Origin: Flavobacteriales bacterium UBA1986
Lineage (GTDB): Bacteria; Bacteroidota; Bacteroidia; Flavobacteriales_G; Salibacteraceae
Direction: 5' to 3'
DNA length: 60,576 bases
NCBI GenBank assembly: GCA_002336245.1
Contig: DDDG01000010.1
Location: 1-60,576 of the forward strand
Numbering within the stretch: position 1 is the stretch's first letter; each line of letters starts with the position of its first letter. This document shows positions 1 to 8,777 of this stretch, one piece after another. The notes beneath the pieces are model-generated. The model saw only the letters and a list, made by a program, of their open reading frames with translations. It ran no database searches and was not told the DNA's origin. Both the position numbers and the translations under genes were made by a program.

Positions 1-469
1 CCAAAACAAATCCTGTTGAACTTCTATAGTCGAGGCTCAAAGAGCCAACAGAATCTCCATCGAAGTAGAGATTCATGCGTTGGTGAGTTGGGTCGTTGGC
101 AAGCGCAATGTGGTGAAAAATATTGTGACCATAAATTGGCAGAACCACTACCTCACTGGCTGTAGAAGTCGAATCGCCAGCAACCAACTCAATGGATGCT
201 GAATTTCCACTCACAGTAGTCGTCAAATTCAAAGCAAAACCAGTATTCGAATTCGTATCCAAAGAACTTATGAGCGGCGCACCTATTATACTCGTTTGAG
301 GACTGCAAGTTCGAAAGTAGAAATCAAGTGTGAAGGTTCCATTGAGTATTCCAGAATTGGAGACTGCATAATCGTCTTGACCATCGAACGAAAGAACTCC
401 ATTCGGACGCTGAGATGAGCCCACATAGGCAAGAAGGCTAAGGAATAGGGTGAGCAACAAGCTTTTCAT
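1..469 (-). CDS. LamG-domain secreted protein, 3'-truncated by window edge
   Basis: About 156 codons are visible from an ATG at 469 and the frame stays open to base 1, so the C-terminus lies outside the window. The N-terminus is a signal peptide (MKSLLLTLFLSLLAYVGSS) followed by LSFDGQDDYA, the usual opening of a LamG/concanavalin A-like jelly-roll domain. A later HHIALANDPTHQRMNLYFDG stretch is the conserved core strand of such domains. The same fold appears in the two large secreted proteins near 39.5 and 41.2 kb, so this is probably another cell-surface or T9SS cargo protein. The sorting domain that would prove this is not visible. It is followed upstream on the same strand by the DUF4837 gene, 25 bases away. 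Confidence 0.75.
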   Translation of the reverse strand, partial: MKSLLLTLFLSLLAYVGSSQRPNGVLSFDGQDDYAVSNSGILNGTFTLDFYFRTCSPQTSIIGAPLISSLDTNSNTGFALNLTTTVSGNSASIELVAGDSTSTASEVVVLPIYGHNIFHHIALANDPTHQRMNLYFDGDSVGSLSLDYRSSTGFVL

Positions 470-494
470 GTGGTAAATCTAGCCTTTGATTGTT

Positions 495-1541
495 CTAGTT
501 TTCGGCCGTCTGACTGGACGTGCTCTTTTCCCATGTGAGCGACTTAATCATCGCTTCTACCTCCCTCAAATACTCACGCTTATTGAAGTTTGGCGCAAAC
601 ACATATCCAAAAGCATGAATGATGTTGTCGCCATCAGGGTCTAAAACCGATAGGCTTACAAAGGGCCCACCCATAAAATGATTTTCCATCCGCCACAAGC
701 CGCGCATTTCAACAGCGTAACCGCCTTTAAAGGTCAACTCACGCGACTGAGGCTTAAAGTTCACTGTATCGATGGACATGTACGAGCCCTCTTGTGGCCC
801 GGGAAGGTGTTCTTTCATGGCCTTCAAATTAGCCTTCAATATATTCTTTGGTAAAAAGTCTGTTCGATCCAAATAAGGCACCCGCTGCACTAAAATGCCC
901 TGACTGATCTGGTGTTGAAAGCCGTCCTTGATTCGCTCTCTTTCTGAGCGAATCCATACTAAGTTTTCTTCATTCTTCTCCAGAAAAGCAGCTTCTTGAA
1001 GGGCCATTGAGAAATTTTGCTCTGATTCTAATTTCTTCAATTCACCTTTTGGTCCAAACCGCTTGTTGCGGAGATACAAACGGTTCAACTCAACTTCCGA
1101 AAACAGCTTCAAGATGTAGTCTTCGTTTTCGTTTAGAATTTGAATGATCTCGGTTCGTTTGTCGCCTTGAATATTAATGAGGAGCTGGCCTTTGGCAAAT
1201 TTGTTTTTCTCGACAAGAATCTGCTCAATGGGATTCTGCGCCGAACCGGAAATCATTATCACAGACCTGTGCGTTTTTAAGACAGATTGAAAATTCTTGC
1301 TCGTCGTGTGGATTAATCGAAATCGAGCTTCCGACTGAGGCAATCCCGCTTGATCGCCTTGAAGAATTCGTTTAAGAACCAGTCCCAAATCACTATTCAT
1401 CCATTCTGGGTCTGAACAAACGACGACCAATTCACCAGTTCCTCCTGAATAACCTGGCAAGAAACTGCTTCCTTCTTCATCACAACTAGAGATGAAAAAA
1501 GCAAGGAAAAAAAATAGAAGGAATTTAACCTTGAACACCAA
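495..1541 (-). CDS. DUF4837 family lipoprotein
   Basis: The protein has 348 residues with a hydrophobic leader ending in a lipobox (FISSC, Cys about 20), so it should be a lipid-anchored envelope protein. The body matches my memory of DUF4837, a family of unknown function found in Bacteroidota. The start is uncertain: a TTG at 1541 or the next codon, GTG at 1538, are the only choices that keep the leader. Both lie inside the end of the transglycosylase gene (17-base overlap), implying co-transcription and probable translational coupling with mltD. That location suggests an envelope or cell-wall role, but no function can be assigned. Confidence 0.8.
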   Translation of the reverse strand: MVFKVKFLLFFFLAFFISSCDEEGSSFLPGYSGGTGELVVVCSDPEWMNSDLGLVLKRILQGDQAGLPQSEARFRLIHTTSKNFQSVLKTHRSVIMISGSAQNPIEQILVEKNKFAKGQLLINIQGDKRTEIIQILNENEDYILKLFSEVELNRLYLRNKRFGPKGELKKLESEQNFSMALQEAAFLEKNEENLVWIRSERERIKDGFQHQISQGILVQRVPYLDRTDFLPKNILKANLKAMKEHLPGPQEGSYMSIDTVNFKPQSRELTFKGGYAVEMRGLWRMENHFMGGPFVSLSVLDPDGDNIIHAFGYVFAPNFNKREYLREVEAMIKSLTWEKSTSSQTAEN

Positions 1542-3063
1542 TGATGATCTTGTCGCCGGGCTTCAATCGCCGGTGATTTAAGCTTGAGTTGTATTCTCTC
1601 AAACGATCCAAAGATATCCCATTGTTTCGGGCGATGTCCCACAAAGTATCTCCAGGCGCGATGGTATAAAACAGAAAATCTGATGTCGCCTCTGTCTTCT
1701 TTTCAACGGGCGCTTCTTCTTGTGCGGCTTCTTGAACAGCTTCTTCCTTTTTTACCAATTCGCCTTCAATCATTACGCGCTCTCGAGAATAGACAATCAA
1801 TCTTTGTCCCGTGGTGATGCTTGTGCTGCGGAGGTTATTCCATCGTTGAATCTGCCCAACGCTGCAACCATACTTGCTCGCAATTTTACCCAGGTATTCG
1901 CCCCTGCGCACGTAGTGGGTCTTGCGTACTTCCTTCCATGCAAATACGGGTTCAGCACCAGCGGTTGCATCTTCTATTTTAGCTGTGATGAGCTCTTGGT
2001 TCGTTAAGTAGTTTCCGAGCTTTTCTTTTGGAAGTGTAAGCACATGTACGTCTCCATCGAATGGAATGATGCCGTACTTGAAAGTAGGGTTCAACCACTT
2101 CAAGTGGTCGTACGACATATCCAATTCTTTGGCTAATTGCTTTAAATAAACTTTTTTCTGTACGTGAATGGTGTCGTTTTCAAAGTAGGTTGAGTTTGGT
2201 GTTAAGGGCATGATGTTGTGCTCTTTCCCGTAGTTCATCATGTAATTCACTGCGATGAAAGCAGGCACATATCCTCTAGTCTCGCGGGGCAACCAACGAT
2301 ATATTTCCCAGTAGCCTCTTTGGCCGCCAGAACGACGAATGGCCTTATTCACATTTCCAGGACCGCAATTGTAGGCTGCCATTACAAGATCCCAATCGCC
2401 ATAAATTTTATAGAGGTATTCGAAATAACCACAGGCTGCTTCTGTAGCTTTAATGGGGTCCATTCGGTCATCGATGTAGGAAGTTTCCTTCAATCCATAG
2501 ATTTTTCCAGTAGAATACATGAACTGCCATAAGCCCATGGCACCAGCCCTTGAACGCGCACTTGCATTCAAAGCAGATTCTACAATGGCCAAATATTTAA
2601 ATTCAATGGGCATATTGTTCTTGGCGAGCGTCTCCTCAAAAAGTGGGAAGTAATAGGCAGCAAGTCCCATCACCTTCGATGATACTTGAGGCCTTTTGTT
2701 CAAGTAGAGGTTGATGAAAGCGTGAACCCGGTCGTTGTACACCAAGTTAAATGGTGTTTGTTCGTCCAATTCGGCAAGACGCTTTTTGATCAATTCGGCT
2801 TCCATTGGAACAATTGAATCGTGACAAACGGCCACCTCTGCACTGTCGTAGAAAATGGTCTCTTGGCCAGAAGCAAGAAAGAAGGACTCACTCAACATAG
2901 AATCCATTGCCTGTAGAATAGGGTCGTCGGGCAAAAGTTCTGTTAGGTCCAGCAGCTGAAGTTGCTTTAAGCTGTCCTCGTTGGCCGTTCCTTTTCCACC
3001 GGCAAACAGACTGAGACTCAAGCTGCTTAGAACTATTGTTGTGAGAGTAATTCGTAATGTCAT
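1525..3063 (-). CDS. mltD: membrane-bound lytic murein transglycosylase D-like protein
   Basis: The 512-residue protein begins with a signal peptide (MTLRITLTTIVLSSLSLSLF). A lysozyme-like SLT domain spans about residues 140-255, with the catalytic glutamate in AIVESALN, then GAMGLWQFM and the AAYNCGPGN motif typical of MltD. Two C-terminal LysM modules follow (about 385-432 and 463-510, the latter with PGDTLWDIARNNGI), separated by a Glu/Ala-rich linker. It should cleave peptidoglycan glycan strands non-hydrolytically in the periplasm while LysM holds the substrate. Its 3' end overlaps the DUF4837 gene. It is divergent from the ClC gene across a 138-base gap. Confidence 0.93.
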   Translation of the reverse strand: MTLRITLTTIVLSSLSLSLFAGGKGTANEDSLKQLQLLDLTELLPDDPILQAMDSMLSESFFLASGQETIFYDSAEVAVCHDSIVPMEAELIKKRLAELDEQTPFNLVYNDRVHAFINLYLNKRPQVSSKVMGLAAYYFPLFEETLAKNNMPIEFKYLAIVESALNASARSRAGAMGLWQFMYSTGKIYGLKETSYIDDRMDPIKATEAACGYFEYLYKIYGDWDLVMAAYNCGPGNVNKAIRRSGGQRGYWEIYRWLPRETRGYVPAFIAVNYMMNYGKEHNIMPLTPNSTYFENDTIHVQKKVYLKQLAKELDMSYDHLKWLNPTFKYGIIPFDGDVHVLTLPKEKLGNYLTNQELITAKIEDATAGAEPVFAWKEVRKTHYVRRGEYLGKIASKYGCSVGQIQRWNNLRSTSITTGQRLIVYSRERVMIEGELVKKEEAVQEAAQEEAPVEKKTEATSDFLFYTIAPGDTLWDIARNNGISLDRLREYNSSLNHRRLKPGDKIIIGVQG

Positions 3064-3151
3064 AGTCAGATTTTTCCTAAGATCAAAAATGCCTTGAATC
3101 TCTTAGTATACGCAGCTTTTCTTAATCTTATTATCAACGTGGCTATGTTTA

Positions 3152-3179
3152 TTGCGCGTTGACGAAAAACCTAATTTTG
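3152..3179 (+). promoter_or_regulatory. promoter of the ClC gene (TTG-N17-TAATTTTG)
   Basis: A TTG at 3152-3154 is followed after 17 bases by TAATTTTG at 3172-3179, an exact match to the Bacteroidota -7 consensus TAnnTTTG with a -33-like TTG. Transcription would begin near 3186, just before the GTG start at 3202. This supports the GTG as the real start. Confidence 0.65.
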
Positions 3180-3201
3180 GCCCCTGATTTCCAACTGATT
3201 C

Positions 3202-4992
3202 GTGTTCGAACCCGAGATTCATAATGTTCAGTTAAAACTGAAAAAATTTCTGCTCTGGCGACGCAAGAATCTCAACGACAAAAACTTCGTGATTGTCTTG
3301 AGCTTCGTGATTGGAGTCTTGTCTGGTCTTGCAGCCTTAATCATTAAAAAATCAGTGCTTTGGGTAGAGCACTTCTTCACCAGTCAAATCGCTGACGAAG
3401 AGCATCGTCTGTTCTATTTCGCACTTCCCATCATAGGAATCAGCATAACCGTTCTGGTCGTCAAATTCGTTTTGAAAGAAGCCGTTGGTCACGGAATTCC
3501 AAACACCTTATACGCCATTTCAAAGGGTCAAGCGAACATCAAACCCAAGCGCATGTTCAGCTCCATCATCACCGCCGCCATCACCGTCGGTTTTGGAGGT
3601 TCCGTCGGACTTGAAGGCCCAATGATTGGCAGCACATCAGCCATCGGCTCTAATCTCGGTCAGTTTTTTAAACTGAATTACAAAACGAAAACTTTGCTGA
3701 TTGGGTGTGCTGCTGCTGGTGCCCTTGCCGCCATCTTCAAAGCTCCCATCGCAGCCATCATTTTCGCCATTGAGGTCATCATGCTCGACCTCACCATGGC
3801 CTCCATGATTCCCCTTCTCATCGCCTCCGTAACTGCCACACTATTTTCTCGAATCTTTTGGGGAGAAGAAGTCCTGTTTCGCTTTTCAATCCAGGACGTG
3901 TTTAATTACGGTGACCTCCCATACTTCATCCTACTTGGAGTTCTTGGCGGACTTGTTTCAGCCTACTTCACGCGAACATATTTCGTCGTCTCCAACTTCT
4001 TCGAACGCTTCTCAAATCCCATTACCAAAATCCTAATTGGGGGTGGCGCCATGGGAGCTCTTTTGGTTCTTTTCCCTCCTTTGTATGGTGAAGGCTACGA
4101 CAGCATCAACAACCTTATACTCGGAAACTACAGCGCGCTTCTTGAGAACAGTCCTTTGAGTGGCTTTCAAGAAAATCTCTTCCTCGCACTTCTATTCCTC
4201 GTGGCCGTTGTATTGGTAAAGGCAATTGCCGTTACGGTAACTTTTGGTGCTGGCGGTGTAGGTGGAATTTTTGCGCCAACCCTCTTCATGGGAGCCATCG
4301 TGGGTTTTGTCTTCTCAACAGGAATCAACAGTTCAGGTCTCACAGAGCTCTCCGTCGCACACTTTACCTTGGTAGGAATGGCCGCCCTCATGGCGGGGAA
4401 CCTTCTAGCGCCGCTAACTGCCATCTTCCTCATTGCTGAAATAACAGGAGGATACGACCTCTTCATTCCGCTCATGGTAACCGCTGCAATCTCCTATTTA
4501 ACCGTGCGCTATTTCACGAAACACTCTGTGTACACAATGCAGTTGGCCAAGCGTGGAGAACTGCTCACACATCACAAAGACCAAGCGGTACTTACCCTCA
4601 TGAATTTAAGGGAAGAAGTGGAACGCGATTTCGTCTCCATCGATCCCTACGACACACTTGGTGACCTTGTGAAAAAGGTGGCTACATCCAAGCGGAATCT
4701 CTTTCCAGTCGTCGACGAAAAGGGAAATTTCATAGGGATTGTAACCCTAGATGATGTCCGCGGCATCATGTTCGACAAAGAAAAATACGATCGCATTATT
4801 GTCCACGAATTGATGAGCATGGCCCCTGAGTACATCTCCATTTCCGACTCAATGGAATTGGTGATGGAAAAATTTGAAAGCAGTGGTGCGTGGAACCTAC
4901 CTGTGCTGGAAAATGGTCACTACACTGGCTTCGTATCCAAATCGAAGCTCTTCAGCGCCTACCGAAATAGACTCAAAGATTTTTATTCATAG
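3202..4992 (+). CDS. ClC-family chloride channel/transporter with CBS domains
   Basis: This 596-residue integral membrane protein has the ClC signatures GHGIP (about 97-100), GLEGP (gating Glu138) and GGIFAPTLF. A tandem CBS pair occupies about residues 455-590 and usually binds adenine nucleotides to regulate transport. At the position matching the internal proton glutamate of E. coli ClC (E203), the motif reads FAIEV, i.e. Val192, as in ClC channels. It therefore may not be a tightly coupled 2Cl-/H+ exchanger. The start is GTG: an in-frame TGA lies just upstream and the next Met is within the membrane domain. The end overlaps trmH, which converges on it, by 20 bases. Confidence 0.92.
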   Translation: MFEPEIHNVQLKLKKFLLWRRKNLNDKNFVIVLSFVIGVLSGLAALIIKKSVLWVEHFFTSQIADEEHRLFYFALPIIGISITVLVVKFVLKEAVGHGIPNTLYAISKGQANIKPKRMFSSIITAAITVGFGGSVGLEGPMIGSTSAIGSNLGQFFKLNYKTKTLLIGCAAAGALAAIFKAPIAAIIFAIEVIMLDLTMASMIPLLIASVTATLFSRIFWGEEVLFRFSIQDVFNYGDLPYFILLGVLGGLVSAYFTRTYFVVSNFFERFSNPITKILIGGGAMGALLVLFPPLYGEGYDSINNLILGNYSALLENSPLSGFQENLFLALLFLVAVVLVKAIAVTVTFGAGGVGGIFAPTLFMGAIVGFVFSTGINSSGLTELSVAHFTLVGMAALMAGNLLAPLTAIFLIAEITGGYDLFIPLMVTAAISYLTVRYFTKHSVYTMQLAKRGELLTHHKDQAVLTLMNLREEVERDFVSIDPYDTLGDLVKKVATSKRNLFPVVDEKGNFIGIVTLDDVRGIMFDKEKYDRIIVHELMSMAPEYISISDSMELVMEKFESSGAWNLPVLENGHYTGFVSKSKLFSAYRNRLKDFYS

Positions 4993-5659
4993 CCTCGCTC
5001 AAAAAGTGTTTTTCAAGGCTCTCTGAAGAGCCAATGCTGTTTCTCAACCAATGCAGCATCACCTCTTCTTCCTGTTCTTTCGTCAATTTCCATGGCACTT
5101 CCGATACTCGAAGTCGAGTACTCAGATCGTACATGCAGAGGGCAGCGGAAACTGAAATATTGAAGGACTCGGTAAAGCCAAACATTGGAATGTAAACGCT
5201 CTCGTCGGCCATTTCAAAGGCCTCATCTGTAAGTCCCCGCATTTCAGTTCCAAAGAGAAGCGCTATCGGTTTTTCAAGCGAAAGTTCGGAGATGGGTTTC
5301 GCGTTTTGTAAGGGACTCGTGGCAACCAAGTGAAAACCCTTGGCTTTCAATTCACTTAAGCAAGCGCCGGTATTGTTCGCCCTAGAATTGTATCGATGAA
5401 GGCTTACCCAATTGGAAGACCCTAGTGCAACATCGGGATTCACGTCGTACTCATTGCTGTTCTCCACAACATGAACATCTTGAATCCCAAAACAATCAGC
5501 CGACCGAAGAACTGCAGAAGCGTTTTGAGATTGATAAATGTCCTCCAGTACTAAGCACAAATGTTTCGTACGCCATTGGATTTTTTCCTTGAACAAATCG
5601 AGTCTTCCTTCAGTAGCAAATTCAGAAAGATGCTCAATAAGTGCTTGATGTTTCGCCAT
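4973..5659 (-). CDS. trmH: tRNA (guanosine-2'-O-)-methyltransferase, SpoU/TrmH family
   Basis: The 228-residue protein carries the three SPOUT motifs: NASAVLRSADCFG near residue 45, LLFGTEMRGL (about 150) and FGFTESFNISVSAA (about 178), which form the SAM-binding trefoil knot and the catalytic Arg/Asn/Ser set. TrmH methylates the ribose of G18 in the tRNA D-loop. The GFTESFNISVSAA form and the length fit TrmH better than the 23S rRNA enzyme RlmB, which has an extra N-terminal domain. It overlaps the 3' end of the convergent ClC gene by 20 bases. A TAnnTTTG element sits immediately upstream. Confidence 0.9.
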   Translation of the reverse strand: MAKHQALIEHLSEFATEGRLDLFKEKIQWRTKHLCLVLEDIYQSQNASAVLRSADCFGIQDVHVVENSNEYDVNPDVALGSSNWVSLHRYNSRANNTGACLSELKAKGFHLVATSPLQNAKPISELSLEKPIALLFGTEMRGLTDEAFEMADESVYIPMFGFTESFNISVSAALCMYDLSTRLRVSEVPWKLTKEQEEEVMLHWLRNSIGSSESLEKHFLSEAMNKNL

Positions 5660-5663
5660 TCGA

Positions 5664-5671
5664 CAAAAGTA
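5664..5671 (-). promoter_or_regulatory. probable -7 element of trmH (TACTTTTG)
   Basis: On the minus strand TACTTTTG matches TAnnTTTG exactly and lies 4 bases before the trmH ATG, so the transcript would be leaderless or nearly so. No convincing -33 element is seen. Confidence 0.4.
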
Positions 5672-5679
5672 ATCCTCCC

Positions 5680-5709
5680 TTTGAATTCCACTCAGCCTTT
5701 ATAATTTTG
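5680..5709 (+). promoter_or_regulatory. promoter of the MacB-type permease gene (TTTG-N18-TAATTTTG)
   Basis: TTTG at 5680-5683 and TAATTTTG at 5702-5709 with 18 bases between them match the Bacteroidota -33/-7 consensus closely. The predicted leader to the GTG start at 5779 is about 63 bases. It contains an in-frame 8-residue ORF (ATG 5731 to TGA 5757) of unknown relevance. Confidence 0.65.
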
Positions 5710-5778
5710 ACCTATGTAGGTTTTGCACCGATGTTCAATGGAACTCGATGGCAATGAAAAAACAAAGACCTTTGTATC

Positions 5779-7029
5779 GTGAAGTTGTACTTGATCCTTC
5801 TTAAAGAGAGCATGCTCTTTGCCCTCAACGCCCTGATCGTAAACCGACTTCGCACTCTATTGTCCCTTTTGGGCATCACCATTGGAATCTTCGCAATCAT
5901 ATCTGTTTTTACCATGGTCGACAGCATGGAGAGACAGGTAACCAACAGCATTGCTAGCCTAGGCGACAATGTGGTGTTCGTTCAAAAATGGCCATGGGCT
6001 TTTGGAGGCGATTATCCTTGGTGGAAATATATGAATCGCCCTCAGCCAGGCATGGAAGACGTAGAAGCCATAGAACGCCGGGTGCGTTCTGCCGAAACAG
6101 CTTGTTTCACAGTTTCAAAAAACGGATTGATTACCTGGGGAAAGAACAGCATTGAGAACATCGGGCTCATTGGAGTCTCACATTCCTATCCAGAGCTACG
6201 TGATTTTGAACTTGTATTGGGTCGATATATAACCGCAAATGAAGCAAGTGCTGGGCGACCGGTTGTAATCCTCGGCTACGCTACCGCGTCCTTACTTTTT
6301 GAAGGTCAAAACCCTTTAGGAAAGCAAGTAAAAATGCTTGGGAAGCACCCCGCCACTGTCATCGGCGTATTCGACTTGGAAGGGGAAAGTTCCATAGGGA
6401 ACTCACACGATGAATCGGCGGTGATGCCCATAAACTTCGTCCGAAGTTTTGCCGACATCCGCAACACCAACTTAAACCAAACGGTGATGGTCGCCGCCAA
6501 AGAAGGCTATACCAATCTTCAACTGAAAGACGAGATGATGGGAGTCCTTCGAGCAAGCCGACGACTCAAACCCGCCGCCGAAGAGAATTTTGCTTTGAAC
6601 GAATCTTCCATGTTGCAAAAAGGCTTTGAAGCACTCATGAGTGTCCTTCGCTTGGTGGGATTGATCATTGGCCTATTCTCAATTCTCGTTGGAGGCTTTG
6701 GCATTGCAAACATCATGTTCGTCTCGGTAAAAGAGCGGACCCGAATCATCGGCATTCAAAAAGCTTTGGGAGCTAAAAACTTTTTCATTCTCTTTCAATT
6801 TCTTTCAGAAGCAATTATTCTCTGCGTCATCGGCGGACTGCTCGGCCTCCTATTGGTTTTCTTAGGCAGCCTTTTGATCAACTTCATCCTTGACCTCGAA
6901 ATTTACCTCTCGTTTGGCAACATTAGCCTAGCGATCGTCCTCTCTTCTGTGATAGGTCTCATCTCTGGTTTAGCTCCGGCATGGTCGGCCTCTAAGTTGA
7001 AGCCCGTAGACGCAATGCGCTCTTTATAG
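5779..7029 (+). CDS. ABC transporter permease, MacB/FtsX type
   Basis: The 416-residue protein has the MacB-type layout. One transmembrane helix lies near residues 20-45 (LRTLLSLLGITIGIFAIISV), followed by a periplasmic MacB-PCD domain (about 50-260). Three more helices follow in an FtsX domain (about 285-405), ending SASKLKPVDAMRSL. Such permeases move lipids, lipoproteins or toxic compounds, or act as mechanotransmitters, with a separate ATPase. No ATPase gene is adjacent here, so the partner is elsewhere. The start is GTG at 5779: the in-frame ATG upstream runs into a TGA at 5755. It has its own strong promoter. Confidence 0.88.
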   Translation: MKLYLILLKESMLFALNALIVNRLRTLLSLLGITIGIFAIISVFTMVDSMERQVTNSIASLGDNVVFVQKWPWAFGGDYPWWKYMNRPQPGMEDVEAIERRVRSAETACFTVSKNGLITWGKNSIENIGLIGVSHSYPELRDFELVLGRYITANEASAGRPVVILGYATASLLFEGQNPLGKQVKMLGKHPATVIGVFDLEGESSIGNSHDESAVMPINFVRSFADIRNTNLNQTVMVAAKEGYTNLQLKDEMMGVLRASRRLKPAAEENFALNESSMLQKGFEALMSVLRLVGLIIGLFSILVGGFGIANIMFVSVKERTRIIGIQKALGAKNFFILFQFLSEAIILCVIGGLLGLLLVFLGSLLINFILDLEIYLSFGNISLAIVLSSVIGLISGLAPAWSASKLKPVDAMRSL

Positions 7030-7070
7030 GCAAAAAGCCTAAATTGCATCTTGCGTTACAGCCCTGCACA

Positions 7071-7457
7071 TTGAAACACAAGGACTTTATTGAATTGGTT
7101 CGCTTTCGCCGGAGAGGCGTTCAGCTCACTCAAATGGACGTGGCCGATGCCTTGGAAATCTCTCAATCGCACTACGCTCAATTCGAATCTGGCAAGAAAA
7201 TGCTGAGCATGACTCACATTTTAAAACTGATCGAAACTTTAAACCTCGAAATTTTACCCAAAAGCTCGGGCATGAATTCTTCTTGGGTATCTTCCTTTCT
7301 ATCGGACACCAACGCCTCCATCGAAGAGGTACTCAATAATTTAGAAGCACTCAACTTAAAACTTCAGGAAAACGTTGAAGGCGATCTTGAGGAACTCATG
7401 AAGGAAGAAAATAGGGAGAACTCTAAGAAAGCAGGCGAAAGCAAAGAAGCTTCCTAG
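7071..7457 (+). CDS. XRE-family helix-turn-helix regulator
   Basis: About 128 residues. An HTH_3/Cro-CI domain covers the first 60 or so, with the pattern QMDVADALEISQSHYAQFES for helices 2-3, followed by a Ser/Glu/Lys-rich tail. I chose the TTG at 7071 (MKHKDFIELVRFRRRG) because it gives the normal N-terminus of helix 1. The frame is open to another TTG at 7044, only 14 bases after the permease stop, so the two genes may be cotranscribed. The 3' end overlaps tilS, which is convergent, by 35 bases, and the two C-termini share this DNA in opposite frames. Its target is unknown. Confidence 0.75.
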   Translation: MKHKDFIELVRFRRRGVQLTQMDVADALEISQSHYAQFESGKKMLSMTHILKLIETLNLEILPKSSGMNSSWVSSFLSDTNASIEEVLNNLEALNLKLQENVEGDLEELMKEENRENSKKAGESKEAS

Positions 7458-8751
7458 TATCCTCTGTCAGCTTCGAGGGTTCGGCTTGGCGATGACCGAC
7501 CAGCCATTGAACTTCTCCATCGCTTTCCATCAAAAATTGACTCGACTTTTTTGAGGCATCGACTTTCAAGTCGATCAAAACATCGCTAATTTTTTTTCGC
7601 CCCTGCATGCCCAAAAGCTGAATTCGATCTCCGTCTTTCCACCTTCTAAAGCGAAGAGGGAAGACCAATCGATCGGCGTCGAAATAGTTCATTCCAGGTT
7701 CATAGGTATCGGGTGCCTGTTCATGAAAAGACACTTCGTAGCGCCTTTCATCCAACTGCAACAAACGATCACCTTCTTGAAGAGTGATCTCAGCCATGCT
7801 CGGCTCGAATATCTCGGTCAAGACCAAAGCATTGCGTTCCTTGTACAAAACCCATTTTCCAGAACTGAATTGCTTTGATTCTTCTGAAGCCAAGGCACTA
7901 TGGATGTCCTCCATCTGTGAGGACGAAAAGCCTTTTTCCTGAAGCCAATAAAAGATGAGCAAACTAGGGCTTGCATGCTCTTGAACGACCTTTATGTTGA
8001 GCGACTCGTTTGTGTTGTTTAAAATGAGATGTTCTTGAAAAAAGCTGTGCATTTCTGCTTGCACAAACAGCTCCATTTCTTGAATCCACCTCCGACTCTT
8101 GTCGGCCTGTCGAAGCAGCTCGGGAACTTCTTCCTTCCAGGAAGGAATCACATTATGCCGAAGACTGTTTCGCAAGTAGTTATCACTCTTATTGCTGCTG
8201 TCCTCGCGGAAATGAATTCCCTGATTTTTCGCAAAAGTTTCCAATTCCTCGCGGCTGGTAGAGAGCAAGGGACGGAAAAGTTCACCATTCCAGACCGACA
8301 TGCCCGCGATGCCCGCAGGTCCGGATCCCCTTCCCAACTTAATCAACATTCCTTCGAACTGATCGTCTAAATGAGCCCCTGTAGCAATGGCCTGTAAGCC
8401 AAATTTCGATTTCAATTCACGAAACCAAGCATAACGAAGGTCCCGCGCTGCCATTTGAATCGAAACACCTTCCTTCTGGGCGTAGGCAACAGTATCAAAG
8501 CTCTTTAGTTTGAATTCGAGGCCATATTTCATTGCCTGCCCTTTAGCGAAGAGAGCATCTTCTTCGGATTCTTCACCTCTCAATTGAAAATTGCAGTGGG
8601 CTATAACGGGCCTTTGTCTGGTCTTTAGGAGAAGGTGAAGTAAGCATGTCGAATCTAAGCCTCCGCTATAAGCCAACAGGATGTCCGACTCAAGCCGAGC
8701 CCTCTTCAATTCATCTTCTACAAGTTTGACTAAATCCAAGTCGTGCGACAT
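7423..8751 (-). CDS. tilS: tRNA(Ile)-lysidine synthetase
   Basis: The 442-residue protein has the PP-loop ATP pyrophosphatase signature LLAYSGGLDSTCLLHLL at about residue 24 and a second conserved block AIATGAHLDDQFEGML. A C-terminal TilS substrate-binding domain follows (about 365-440, with FPLRFRRWKDGDRIQLLGM). TilS converts C34 of the CAU-anticodon tRNA-Ile to lysidine, an essential decoding modification. Length and domain order are normal. It converges on the XRE gene with a 35-base overlap and is divergent from asd with a 26-base gap. Confidence 0.93.
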   Translation of the reverse strand: MSHDLDLVKLVEDELKRARLESDILLAYSGGLDSTCLLHLLLKTRQRPVIAHCNFQLRGEESEEDALFAKGQAMKYGLEFKLKSFDTVAYAQKEGVSIQMAARDLRYAWFRELKSKFGLQAIATGAHLDDQFEGMLIKLGRGSGPAGIAGMSVWNGELFRPLLSTSREELETFAKNQGIHFREDSSNKSDNYLRNSLRHNVIPSWKEEVPELLRQADKSRRWIQEMELFVQAEMHSFFQEHLILNNTNESLNIKVVQEHASPSLLIFYWLQEKGFSSSQMEDIHSALASEESKQFSSGKWVLYKERNALVLTEIFEPSMAEITLQEGDRLLQLDERRYEVSFHEQAPDTYEPGMNYFDADRLVFPLRFRRWKDGDRIQLLGMQGRKKISDVLIDLKVDASKKSSQFLMESDGEVQWLVGHRQAEPSKLTEDTRKLLCFRLLS

Positions 8752-8777
8752 GCTTCAAAATTCCTCAAATTTGCGAC

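Noticed and set aside
3200..3220. T-arm-like GTTCGAACCC suggesting a tRNA
   Set aside because: No acceptor or anticodon arms fit around it, and the bases encode the N-terminus of the ClC protein.
4167..4841. Minus-strand ORFs inside the ClC gene
   Set aside because: Lie fully within a gene with strong family motifs and have no start signal or recognisable domain.
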